A stretch of 64,000 bases of DNA, taken from contig NZ_SLWV01000020.1 of the NCBI RefSeq assembly GCF_004345705.1, positions 1 through 64,000 of the forward strand, read 5' to 3'. The notes below the pieces were generated by a model. That model searched no databases, was not told the origin of the DNA, and was given only the letters and a program-made list of their open reading frames with translations. Origin of the DNA: Marinisporobacter balticus. GTDB taxonomy: Bacteria > Bacillota > Clostridia > Peptostreptococcales > Thermotaleaceae. Positions 17,161 to 25,712 of this stretch are shown here, piece after piece; the stretch's first letter is position 1; the number at the start of each line of letters is the position of its first letter. A program made the position numbers and the translations under genes.

Positions 17161-18774
17161 ATGAATTCGTTATGGCTAATTCTTGTAAGTATCGTTATTT
17201 TTAGTGTTGCCTATGTAACATATGGCAGTTGGCTTGCAAAACAGTGGGGTGTTGATCCAACAAGAAAAACACCAGCACATACAATCAATGATGGGGTAGA
17301 TTATGTACCAGCAAAAGCGCCAGTATTAATGGGGCACCACTTTGCATCTATTGCTGGAGCAGGACCGATTGTAGGACCTATTGCAGCTGCAGTATTTGGA
17401 TGGGTTCCTGTAATGCTTTGGATCATTATTGGAGGAATCTTTTTTGGAGGCGTACAAGATTTTGGTTCTCTATTTGCATCCGTTAGACATGATGGAAAAT
17501 CTATTGGTGAAATCATTGAAGTAAATATGGGCAGAAACATGAAAAAACTATTTTCCGTTTTTGCTTGGGTAACATTATTACTAGTTGTTGCAGCTTTTAC
17601 AAATATTGTTGCGAATACATTTGTGAGTGTTCCAGCGGCAGCATCAGCATCTGTACTATTTATTTTCTTAGCAGTTGGGTTTGGATTTTTTGTATATAGA
17701 AAAGGTGCATCGATAGGTATTTCAAGTGTAATTGGTGTAATTCTTTTATTTGCATGCATTGTACTTGGAAATATGTTCCCATTGGTATTAAGTAGAAATA
17801 CATGGATTGTTATTTTATTAGGATATATTTTTGTGGCATCTGTTACACCTGTATGGATCTTATTACAGCCTAGAGATTATTTGAACTCATTCTTATTATA
17901 TGCAATGCTTTTAGGCGCTGTATTAGGGCTTGTATTTTATAGACCAAGTATTCAATTACCTGCATTCACAGGATTTGATATGGGAAAAGGAAACCTTCTA
18001 TTTCCAATGTTGTTTGTAACAGTAGCCTGTGGTGCTATATCAGGTTTCCACTCATTAGTAGGTTCTGGAACAACTTCTAAGCAAATGGATAATGAGGCCG
18101 ATGCAAAAGCGGTTGGATATGGTGGTATGTTAATTGAATGTGTATTAGCTGTTATTGCTATTATTACAGCTGCATATGTTACAAAAGATAAATTTGCAGA
18201 ACTAGCTGGCGCTGGTGGACCTGTAAATGTATTTTCAGATGGTATTGGTGTATTTATGTCAAAATTCGGTATACCTTATGGTGCAGGGAAATCTTTTGTT
18301 GCCCTTTCTGTATCTGCTTTTGCATTAACAAGTTTAGATACAGGGACAAGACTAGGAAGATTTATATTCCAAGAATTATGTGGAAACCCAGAAAAAGAAA
18401 CACAGTCTATTTTAACGAATCGGTTTGTGGCTACAGCCATTACTGTTGGATTAGGTGGATGGTTGGCAGTCGGTAGCTGGACAAAAATATGGCCAATATT
18501 TGGTTCAGCAAACCAATTACTTGCAGCGTTAGCATTGCTTACAATTGCTGTTTGGTTAAAAAATAGTGGTAAAAATTACAGTATGTTTATGATCCCAATG
18601 ATCTTTATGTTTGGCGTTACGGTTGTAGCATTAGGGCTTTTAATTCAAGCAAATCTAGCTACAGGAAACATAATATTAGTTATTTTCCCAGTATTATTGA
18701 TGGTGTTGGCTTTTGTTCTTGCTGTAGCAGGATTCAAAGCATTAACAAAACCAGAAGAAGTAAATATAAAGTAA
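17161..18774 (+). CDS. cstA: CstA family peptide/pyruvate transporter
   Basis: 537 aa integral membrane protein with roughly 14-16 helices. The CstA signatures are visible: TINDGVDYVPAKAPVLMGHH, FASIAGAGPIVGPIAAA, GGVQDFGSLFASVRHDG and FHSLVGSGTTSKQ. Family members import peptides or pyruvate under carbon limitation (CstA, BtsT). This is the short Gram-positive version (E. coli CstA is about 700 aa). Start ATG with AAAGGAGG 7 nt upstream. Confidence 0.94.
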   Translation: MNSLWLILVSIVIFSVAYVTYGSWLAKQWGVDPTRKTPAHTINDGVDYVPAKAPVLMGHHFASIAGAGPIVGPIAAAVFGWVPVMLWIIIGGIFFGGVQDFGSLFASVRHDGKSIGEIIEVNMGRNMKKLFSVFAWVTLLLVVAAFTNIVANTFVSVPAAASASVLFIFLAVGFGFFVYRKGASIGISSVIGVILLFACIVLGNMFPLVLSRNTWIVILLGYIFVASVTPVWILLQPRDYLNSFLLYAMLLGAVLGLVFYRPSIQLPAFTGFDMGKGNLLFPMLFVTVACGAISGFHSLVGSGTTSKQMDNEADAKAVGYGGMLIECVLAVIAIITAAYVTKDKFAELAGAGGPVNVFSDGIGVFMSKFGIPYGAGKSFVALSVSAFALTSLDTGTRLGRFIFQELCGNPEKETQSILTNRFVATAITVGLGGWLAVGSWTKIWPIFGSANQLLAALALLTIAVWLKNSGKNYSMFMIPMIFMFGVTVVALGLLIQANLATGNIILVIFPVLLMVLAFVLAVAGFKALTKPEEVNIK

Positions 18775-18787
18775 TAAAAATAAAAGG

Positions 18788-18819
18788 AAAAATGGCTTTA
18801 ATTAAGCCATTTTTCTTTT
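18788..18819 (+). terminator. Terminator after cstA
   Basis: 11-bp stem AAAAATGGCTT / AAGCCATTTTT with a 5-nt loop and a T-rich tail. Confidence 0.9.
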
Positions 18820-18856
18820 TATTTTATAGGTGGAAAGAAAAGGGCTGTGGTAAAAA

Positions 18857-18885
18857 TTGAATATATTATAAGAATATGATAAAAT
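18857..18885 (+). promoter_or_regulatory. Sigma-A promoter of glmM
   Basis: TTGAAT, 17-bp spacer, TAAAAT, about 70 bp upstream of the glmM start. Confidence 0.65.
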
Positions 18886-18962
18886 AACATGGATGCACTA
18901 TTTCTTTTTTAGAATAGTGAGAATAAAAGAATGATAGACTATTACGAGAGGAGTCTAATCAG

Positions 18963-20309
18963 ATGGGAAAGTTGTTTGGGACAGATGGCGTAAGGGGTAT
19001 TGCAAATACAGAATTAACAGCAGACTTAGCATATAAACTTGGAAGAATAGGAGCTTATATACTTACAAATGGAAAGAAAAAAGCAAAAATAGTAATTGGA
19101 AAAGATACAAGAATATCAGGAGATATGTTGGAAGCAGCACTTGTTGCAGGGATTCTTTCAACAGGGACAGATTGCTTATGTGTAGGGGTTGTACCAACAC
19201 CAGCTGTATCGTATTTGACAAGACATTATAATGCAGATGCAGGTGTTGTGATATCAGCTTCTCATAATCCTGTTGAATACAATGGCATAAAGTTTTTTAG
19301 CAAGGATGGATTCAAATTACCAGATGACGTTGAAGAAGAGATAGAAGACATGATCAAGAACAATAAAGAAGTGGATGTACATCCATTTGGTAAGGATTTG
19401 GGCCGAAAAATTGAGATTGATGATGCAATCAAGCAATATGCAAGCTTCCTAAAAGGAACCATAGATGTAGACTTCAGGGGAATGAAGATTGCTGTTGACT
19501 GTGCAAATGGGGCATCGTATGTGGCAGCCCCTTCAGTACTTTCCGCTTTAGGTGCTGAGATAAAAATCATTCATCACAAGCCAGATGGACTCAATATCAA
19601 TCTAAATTGTGGGTCCACACATCCTGAAGAAATGCAACAACTCGTAACGGATTGGGGCGCTGATGTAGGCGTAGCTTTTGATGGAGATGCAGACCGATTG
19701 ATTGTAGTAGACGAGAAAGGTCAAATTGTAGATGGAGATAAAATCCTTACAATATGTGGAACGCATTTAAAAGAAAAAGGAAAACTTAAAAAAGACACTG
19801 TTGTCGCTACAGTTATGAGTAATATGGGACTAGAAAAAGCGTTAGCTAAGGAAGGCTGCAAGGTAGAAAAAACAAAGGTTGGAGATCGATATGTCCTTGA
19901 AAAAATGCGAGAAGAAGGATATGTTCTTGGTGGAGAACAATCAGGACACATCATATTCTTAGAGCATAACACGACAGGAGATGGACTTTTATCAGCACTT
20001 CAATTATTAAGTGTTGTAAAAGAGAGAAAACAATCCGTATCGAAGTTAGCAAGTGCAATGACTACCTATCCACAAGTATTGGTAAATGCAAAGGTAAGCA
20101 ATGCTAAAAAGTTAAAATATATGGAAGATTTAGTGATTGCTTCTGAAATTGAAAAACTTGAAAAAATAATGGATGGAGAAGGTAGAGTATTAATCAGACC
20201 TTCGGGAACAGAGCCATTGGTAAGGGTTATGCTTGAAGGAAAAGATAAAAGTCAATTAAAGACACTCAGTGAAGAATTGGCAAACATCATTGAAGAAAGA
20301 CTAGCATAG
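18963..20309 (+). CDS. glmM: Phosphoglucosamine mutase GlmM
   Basis: 448 aa, normal length. FGTDGVRG at the N-terminus, phosphoserine loop ISASHNPVEYNG, metal motif DGDADR and sugar loop GGEQSGHI are all intact, with the C-terminal phosphate site RPSGTEP. It makes glucosamine-1-phosphate from the glucosamine-6-phosphate supplied by GlmS just downstream, feeding UDP-GlcNAc and cell wall. GAGAGGAG lies 9 nt before ATG. Confidence 0.97.
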   Translation: MGKLFGTDGVRGIANTELTADLAYKLGRIGAYILTNGKKKAKIVIGKDTRISGDMLEAALVAGILSTGTDCLCVGVVPTPAVSYLTRHYNADAGVVISASHNPVEYNGIKFFSKDGFKLPDDVEEEIEDMIKNNKEVDVHPFGKDLGRKIEIDDAIKQYASFLKGTIDVDFRGMKIAVDCANGASYVAAPSVLSALGAEIKIIHHKPDGLNINLNCGSTHPEEMQQLVTDWGADVGVAFDGDADRLIVVDEKGQIVDGDKILTICGTHLKEKGKLKKDTVVATVMSNMGLEKALAKEGCKVEKTKVGDRYVLEKMREEGYVLGGEQSGHIIFLEHNTTGDGLLSALQLLSVVKERKQSVSKLASAMTTYPQVLVNAKVSNAKKLKYMEDLVIASEIEKLEKIMDGEGRVLIRPSGTEPLVRVMLEGKDKSQLKTLSEELANIIEERLA

Positions 20310-20316
20310 TGTCACT

Positions 20317-20345
20317 TTGTATAGGAAACTTGCATAAGTTATAAA
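20317..20345 (+). promoter_or_regulatory. Sigma-A promoter of glmS
   Basis: TTGTAT, 17-bp spacer, TATAAA, just after glmM and about 100 bp before the ribozyme core. Confidence 0.65.
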
Positions 20346-20347
20346 TA

Positions 20348-20375
20348 GGTAAACTCAGAGACTTCTGAGTTTACC
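20348..20375 (+). other. Hairpin between glmM and the glmS ribozyme
   Basis: 12-bp perfect inverted repeat GGTAAACTCAGA / TCTGAGTTTACC with a 4-nt loop. It lacks a T-run. It starts where the glmS transcript is expected to begin, so it may be a 5' stabilising stem of the leader or a weak terminator of glmM. Confidence 0.5.
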
Positions 20376-20442
20376 CTATCAGCTACATGAAAATTGTGGA
20401 AAGGGGTGATGATTATCGAAAGAGAAAGAATACAAAAATAAA

Positions 20443-20606
20443 AGCGCCAGAACTTAAATCACGACCGGAAAAAAGGATTTAAGTTGACGAGGACAGGGTT
20501 TATCGAAGTTTCGGCGGATGCCCTGCGGTGTATCACCACCGAGAAAGAACCTACAAAACCTCCAAGTGATTGGTGGGACAAATAGGGGTCAGGTGATATG
20601 AATTTG
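20443..20606 (+). promoter_or_regulatory. glmS ribozyme (glucosamine-6-phosphate-dependent self-cleaving riboswitch)
   Basis: All core elements of the glmS ribozyme are present in order: cleavage site and P2 strand AGCGCCAGAAC, the P1 stem AACTTAAATC/GATTTAAGTT, GACGAGGA, ATCGAAGTTTCGGCGGATG, and the P3 hairpin CGGTG/CACCG. Cleavage is expected 5' of the G at 20444. Glucosamine-6-phosphate triggers cleavage and decay of the glmS mRNA (established). The core ends about 110 nt before the glmS start. The 3' boundary is approximate. Confidence 0.95.
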
Positions 20607-20714
20607 TATAAGGATAAACAAATTAGAAAGGGTAGTAAATTTCCACAAAATACTATCCGCGGTATTTTATTGCCAAAAATAAAAATTAGAATATTATTGA
20701 GAGGAGAACATAAT

Positions 20715-22544
20715 ATGTGTGGCGTTGTTGGATATATAGGAGAAAAGCAGGTAGCACCTATTTTAATAGAAGGATTATCAAAACTTGAATATAGAGGATA
20801 TGACTCAGCAGGGGTTGCAATACTAGACGGTACTGAAATAAAGGTTAGAAAATACAAAGGAAGAATGAGTATATTAGAAGAGCATTTGAAAGAAGAAAAT
20901 ATAAAAGGGACACTTGGGATTGGTCATACGAGATGGGCAACCCATGGAGAGCCATCAGATCGAAATTCTCATCCTCATACAAATTGTTCTGGAAGTATTG
21001 CACTGATTCACAATGGGATTATTGAAAACTATATGAAATTAAAAGAGTGGTTAATCGAAATAAATGGAGATCATTTTAAATCAGAAACGGATTCAGAAGT
21101 GATTGCACATTTAATTGATTACTTTTATGAAGGTGATTTATTAGATGCCGTATACAAAGCAATCGACAAAATGGAAGGGGCTTATGCAATTGGTGTCATT
21201 TGCAAAGATGAGCCAGATAAAATTATAGCTGTAAGAAAAGATAGTCCACTGATTGTAGGTATTGGAGAAAATGAAAACTTTATTGCATCAGATATCCCAG
21301 CATTATTAAAATATACAAGAAACATGTATCTTATTGAAAATGATGAAGTGGTACTCCTTACAAAAGATGGTATAAAGATATTTAATGAATTAAGACAAAT
21401 CGTGAAAAGAGAGGTACTCAAAGTTACTTGGGATGCACAAGCAGCAGAAAAAGAAGGCTATACCCACTTTATGATGAAAGAAATAAACGAGCAGCCAAAG
21501 GGTGTACATGATACATTACACAGAAGACTCGACAAAGAAGGCAATATTGTATTAGATGGGATTAAAATTACCAAAGAAGATTTAGAAAAAATAAACAAAA
21601 TATATATTGTAGCTTGTGGAACAGCTTATCATGCAGGATTAGTAGGGAAATATGCGATTGAAAAATTTGCAAAGATTCCTGTAGAAATAGATATTGCATC
21701 AGAGTTCCGATATAGAGATCCATTTATTGATGAAAACACATTATTTATTGCAGTCAGTCAATCAGGAGAAACATTAGATACATTAGCAGCACTAAGAGAA
21801 GCAAAGCGAAAAGGGGCAAGAATTCTTTCAATCGTAAACGTAGTAGGTTCATCTGTATCAAGAGAGTCAGATGATGTATTCTACACTTGGGCAGGACCTG
21901 AGATTGCTGTAGCATCAACAAAAGCATATACAACACAGCTTGTATCCATGTATCTTGTTGCGCTACACATGGCAGTAACAAAAGGAATGCTTACAGATGT
22001 ACAATATAAAACATACATGGAAGAACTAAAAGCGATACCAGAAAAGATTAAGAAAATCTTAGGAAATACTGAAAAGATACAACAACTAGCAGATGCACAA
22101 TTTAATAATGAAAATGTATTCTATATTGGTAGAGGGGTAGATGTAGCTGTTGCATACGAGGGATCATTAAAGCTAAAAGAAATTTCATATATTCACTCAG
22201 AAGCCATTGCAGCAGGAGAACTAAAGCATGGAACGATTGCACTTGTAGAACAAGATCGATTAATCGTAGCACTTGCAACACAAGATAAGCTTTATGATAA
22301 AATGCTTTCAAATATTCAAGAGGTTAGAGCAAGAGGAGCTTATGTAATTGCTGTTGCAAAGGAAGGCAATAAAGAGATTGAAAAAGTAGCAGACAAGGTA
22401 ATCTACATTCCAGATACATTAGATGAACTAACACCTATACTAAGTGTGATCCCACTACAAATTTTCTCTTATTATATTGCAGTGGCTAGGGGTTGCGATG
22501 TAGATAAGCCGAAAAATCTAGCAAAAAGTGTAACGGTTGAGTAA
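20715..22544 (+). CDS. glmS: Glutamine-fructose-6-phosphate aminotransferase GlmS
   Basis: 609 aa. Starting at ATG 20715 gives MCGVVGYIG with Cys2 as the N-terminal glutaminase nucleophile; an ATG at 20598 would add 39 residues that overlap the ribozyme. GAGGAGAA lies 6 nt upstream. Domains: glutaminase (2-220) and two SIS isomerase domains (about 285-420 and 455-595). The C-terminus LAKSVTVE is standard, and the 3' end is the conserved TnsD recognition region used by the transposon inserted 25 nt downstream. Confidence 0.97.
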   Translation: MCGVVGYIGEKQVAPILIEGLSKLEYRGYDSAGVAILDGTEIKVRKYKGRMSILEEHLKEENIKGTLGIGHTRWATHGEPSDRNSHPHTNCSGSIALIHNGIIENYMKLKEWLIEINGDHFKSETDSEVIAHLIDYFYEGDLLDAVYKAIDKMEGAYAIGVICKDEPDKIIAVRKDSPLIVGIGENENFIASDIPALLKYTRNMYLIENDEVVLLTKDGIKIFNELRQIVKREVLKVTWDAQAAEKEGYTHFMMKEINEQPKGVHDTLHRRLDKEGNIVLDGIKITKEDLEKINKIYIVACGTAYHAGLVGKYAIEKFAKIPVEIDIASEFRYRDPFIDENTLFIAVSQSGETLDTLAALREAKRKGARILSIVNVVGSSVSRESDDVFYTWAGPEIAVASTKAYTTQLVSMYLVALHMAVTKGMLTDVQYKTYMEELKAIPEKIKKILGNTEKIQQLADAQFNNENVFYIGRGVDVAVAYEGSLKLKEISYIHSEAIAAGELKHGTIALVEQDRLIVALATQDKLYDKMLSNIQEVRARGAYVIAVAKEGNKEIEKVADKVIYIPDTLDELTPILSVIPLQIFSYYIAVARGCDVDKPKNLAKSVTVE

Positions 22545-22564
22545 TTATGGTAAAAATGGATAAA

Positions 22565-22569
22565 AATTC
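22565..22569. repeat. Target-site duplication, glmS side
   Basis: AATTC directly before the transposon end TGTAATTG, identical to 37019-37023 on the other side. Confidence 0.9.
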
Positions 22570-22658
22570 TGTAATTGTACAATAAAGTTTGAATGTTTAC
22601 AACAAAGTTTGATTATTTACAATAAAGAATGAATGTTTTCAATAAAGTTTGAATTAAA
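22570..22658 (+). repeat. Transposon right end with four tandem TnsB-binding sites
   Basis: After the terminal TGTAATTGT, four copies of a (A)CAATAAAGTTTGAAT-like motif start at 22579, 22599, 22619 and 22639, a strict 20-bp period. This matches Tn7, whose right end carries four adjacent TnsB sites. The third copy deviates (AATAAAGAATGAATG). Confidence 0.88.
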
Positions 22659-22699
22659 ATCACCCCTTTGTGTTAGAATAAATACAAAGAGGTGATTTT
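22656..22699 (+). promoter_or_regulatory. Inverted repeat over the tnsA ribosome-binding site
   Basis: Arms AAAATCACCCCTTTGT (22656-22671) and ACAAAGAGGTGATTTT (22684-22699) pair at 15 of 16 positions. The 3' arm contains GAGGTG, the only candidate ribosome-binding site of tnsA, so the hairpin in mRNA would hide it. Confidence 0.7.
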
Positions 22700-22704
22700 G
22701 CTTT

Positions 22705-23553
22705 ATGAGTAAAAGAAAAAGATATATAAACAGAGAAAGAATAGAAAGGCTTATCAAAAAAGGGCGAGGACAAGGTATAGAAGAAGCGTATAAACCATGG
22801 CTTTTAATTCAAGATGTCCCTTCGGCAGGAAGAGAAAGTAGGTTAGTAGGAATCAAAATTAATAGACAATATGATTTTTTGTCAGATTTAGAAAAAAATT
22901 ATTTTTATATTTTAGATTTTGCAGATGAAATAATAGACATAAGAGAGCAATTTCCTTTACTACCAGTAGAAGAAACAATCCTAATTGCTGATGAACTAGG
23001 TATCAAGCATCCTACTGATCCAAAGACAAATGAATATATAGTGATGACTACAGATTTTTTAGTAACCCAAAGACTAGATGGCAAAAACATAGATATGGCA
23101 AGAACAATAAAGCCATCAGAACAGCTAATGAATGAAAGGGTTATAGAAAAATTTGAGATTGAAAGACGATATTGGGAAAAGCAAGGGATTGATTGGGGGA
23201 TTGTTACAGAAAAAGAAATTAATAATACCATCGCTAAGAATATAAGCTATATATACAGCTATTATCATATTGATGAAATAGATTCCCTAAAAGAGCTAGA
23301 TAAAGAGTATATAGGAGATATACTTGTTGAATATATTAGAAGAGTTATAGATAGCAAGGAAAGTATAAGAAGCATTTCAAGTCAGTTTGATAAGGATTTA
23401 TTTTTAGCAGCAGGGACAGGAATATCTATATTTAAGCATTTGCTCATAAGAAAAATATTAAAGATAGACTTGTCTCAGCCTTTGGATATAAACAAAGTGA
23501 TGAAGGTTGAGTTATCAAGGGAAGAGCTAAATAAGGAGATGAACATATCATGA
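22705..23553 (+). CDS. tnsA: TnsA endonuclease
   Basis: 282 aa, restriction-endonuclease-fold subunit that cuts the 5' ends of the transposon, allowing cut-and-paste movement. Likely catalytic residues are Glu63 (in DLEKNYFYILDF), Asp117 (TTDFLV) and Lys136 (RTIKPSEQ), close to Tn7 TnsA E63, D114 and K132. The C-terminal part is the TnsA_C helix-turn-helix domain that meets TnsB and TnsC. First gene of the tns operon; its stop overlaps tnsB. Confidence 0.94.
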   Translation: MSKRKRYINRERIERLIKKGRGQGIEEAYKPWLLIQDVPSAGRESRLVGIKINRQYDFLSDLEKNYFYILDFADEIIDIREQFPLLPVEETILIADELGIKHPTDPKTNEYIVMTTDFLVTQRLDGKNIDMARTIKPSEQLMNERVIEKFEIERRYWEKQGIDWGIVTEKEINNTIAKNISYIYSYYHIDEIDSLKELDKEYIGDILVEYIRRVIDSKESIRSISSQFDKDLFLAAGTGISIFKHLLIRKILKIDLSQPLDINKVMKVELSREELNKEMNIS

Positions 23554-25712
23554 TCCTAGAGAATATGACACTCCAATATACTAATAAAGAAAATGGAGAA
23601 AAGCTAAGGATATTATATATTGATCATGAAAGCATGTATTTATACTATGTAATAATGGGCATGACCATGTGCATGCCAAAAAAAGAACTCATAGACAAAT
23701 TAGAAGAAGAAATTGCAACTGGAGTACTTATTAAAATTGCTGATCCATTTCTTAATAACATTGATGAAAAGGATCTATCAGAAAATGCAAGATATAAGAG
23801 AGATCAACAATGGGAAATCATAAAAAAATATTGGGACAGTGACAAAGAAGCTTTTCTAGAAAAAAAGGGAAGAGAAAAGTTATTTAAAGAGATAGCAGAT
23901 AAAGAAAACACCTCTAGAGTTAGCATCAAAAGAATCTTTAATAGGTTTTGGGAAAGAGGAATGACTAAAAACGCTTTATTACCTGATTATAAAAATTCAG
24001 GAGCAAAGGGGAAAGAAAGAAATTTAAAAAGTAAGAAGGTTGGAAGACCTAAGAAAGTAGATTACATAGGAGAAGTACAAGAAGGAATAAATATAACAGA
24101 GGACATAAAGAAAATTATAAACTTATCGATAGATAAATTTTATAGAAAGAAGGAAAAACCTACTATAAAAGCTGCATATAATTCTATGCTGAAGGAATTT
24201 TTTTCAGACAGATATGTAGAGAATGGAGAAATTAAATATAACGTATGGAGCAAAGCAAGGATTCCTTCCTATAGACAATTTTACTATTGGTTCAAAAATT
24301 ATGAGGATATACAAAAGGATATAATTTTTAGGGGGAGCAAAAAGGAATATGAATTAAAGCATAGACCTATATTAGGAACTACTGCTATGGAAACGGATGG
24401 ACCAGGGACTAGATTTCAGATAGATGCTACAGTAGCAGATATATATATAGTAAGCTCTTTAAATAGAAATAGGATTATAGGTAGACCTATAGTATATATG
24501 GTAATCGATGTGTATTCTAGATTAGTTACAGGGATATATACAGGATTAGAAGGACCATCTTGGATGGGTGCTATGATGACATTAGATAATATGATAGCAG
24601 ATAAGGTAGAATTTTGTAAAGAATATGATATTCATATTACAAAGGAACAATGGACATGCAAGCATCTACCAGAAATAATCATAGCTGATAGAGGGGAATT
24701 TGAAGGCTATTCTGTTGAAAATTTAATAAACAATTTAAATATTAAAATAGAAAATACACCACCGTATAGAGGTGATTTGAAGGGAATTGTTGAGAGAAGC
24801 TTTAGAACAGTTAATGAAAAGCTCAAGCATAAAACACCAGGGGCAATACAAAAGGAGTTTAGGGAAAGAGGAGATCGAGACTATAGATTAGATGCAACAC
24901 TAACACTAGAAGAATTTACTCAAATACTTATAAAGATGGTACTGCATCATAATCATAAGATTATTACGAATTACAATATGGATAAAGAAATGATTTCTGA
25001 TGAATTAACTCCAACTCCAATCAATTTATGGGATTGGGGAATTAAAAATAAAAAAGGAAGATTAAGAGTCATAGATAGAGATATTATGAAGCTAAATCTC
25101 CTACCAAGGGGTAAAGCAAGCATATCACGAGCAGGATTAAAGTTTAAGAAGCTATTTTATAGCTCTCAAAAAGCCATTGAAGAGCAATGGTTTGTAAAAG
25201 CTAAGCAGAGATGGGTTGATGTTGTATATGACCCTAGAAATATGAATGATATATATATTCTTCATGAAGACGGAAAAGGCTATGAAGTATGTCATCTTTT
25301 AGAGAAAAGCCTTCAATATAAGGATTGTAGACTAGAAGAAATCATATTTCAAGAAGAATTAAAGGAAGAGCTTATAGAATGGGAAAAGGATAAACAAAAC
25401 CAATTAAATATAGATTTAGATAAGGAAATAGAAGACCTTGTAAAAAAGGCAAATAAAGAAAAGAAAGATACTATTGTAGAGACTAATTCTAAGTCAAAGA
25501 AGCTTAAAGGAATAAAAGAAAATAGAACTTTAGAAAAAGAAATCAACAGGAAAAAGGAAGCATTTGAAATCGGCAGAGATGAAAAGGAAGGTATAGTAAA
25601 AGCCTTTAATAAAGAAGCTGTAGAAGAGGACGAGGAAGAAAAGGATATAAGACGATTAACCTTGATGGAAAAAATTAAAAGAAAAAGGGATGAGAAGCTT
25701 GGAAAGAAGTAA
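23550..25712 (+). CDS. tnsB: TnsB transposase (DDE/rve)
   Basis: 720 aa. N-terminal DNA-binding domains, then an rve catalytic core with Asp292 (FQIDATVAD), Asp380 (IIADRGE) and Glu415 (GIVERSF). The spacing of 88 and 35 equals that of Tn7 TnsB (D273, D361, E396). The C-terminal ~130 residues are Lys/Glu-rich and charged, as expected for the TnsC-contacting tail. It binds the end repeats and joins 3' ends to target DNA. ATGA overlap with tnsA. Confidence 0.95.
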   Translation: MILENMTLQYTNKENGEKLRILYIDHESMYLYYVIMGMTMCMPKKELIDKLEEEIATGVLIKIADPFLNNIDEKDLSENARYKRDQQWEIIKKYWDSDKEAFLEKKGREKLFKEIADKENTSRVSIKRIFNRFWERGMTKNALLPDYKNSGAKGKERNLKSKKVGRPKKVDYIGEVQEGINITEDIKKIINLSIDKFYRKKEKPTIKAAYNSMLKEFFSDRYVENGEIKYNVWSKARIPSYRQFYYWFKNYEDIQKDIIFRGSKKEYELKHRPILGTTAMETDGPGTRFQIDATVADIYIVSSLNRNRIIGRPIVYMVIDVYSRLVTGIYTGLEGPSWMGAMMTLDNMIADKVEFCKEYDIHITKEQWTCKHLPEIIIADRGEFEGYSVENLINNLNIKIENTPPYRGDLKGIVERSFRTVNEKLKHKTPGAIQKEFRERGDRDYRLDATLTLEEFTQILIKMVLHHNHKIITNYNMDKEMISDELTPTPINLWDWGIKNKKGRLRVIDRDIMKLNLLPRGKASISRAGLKFKKLFYSSQKAIEEQWFVKAKQRWVDVVYDPRNMNDIYILHEDGKGYEVCHLLEKSLQYKDCRLEEIIFQEELKEELIEWEKDKQNQLNIDLDKEIEDLVKKANKEKKDTIVETNSKSKKLKGIKENRTLEKEINRKKEAFEIGRDEKEGIVKAFNKEAVEEDEEEKDIRRLTLMEKIKRKRDEKLGKK

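Noticed and set aside
20348..20375. Hairpin considered as the glmM terminator
   Set aside because: No T-run follows, and it lies at the predicted start of the glmS leader; kept only as a hairpin.
22579..22654. Tandem repeats considered as a small CRISPR array
   Set aside because: The 20-bp unit has no unique spacers and ends in the transposon terminus; the same motif lies inverted at the other end, so these are TnsB-binding sites. No cas genes are present.
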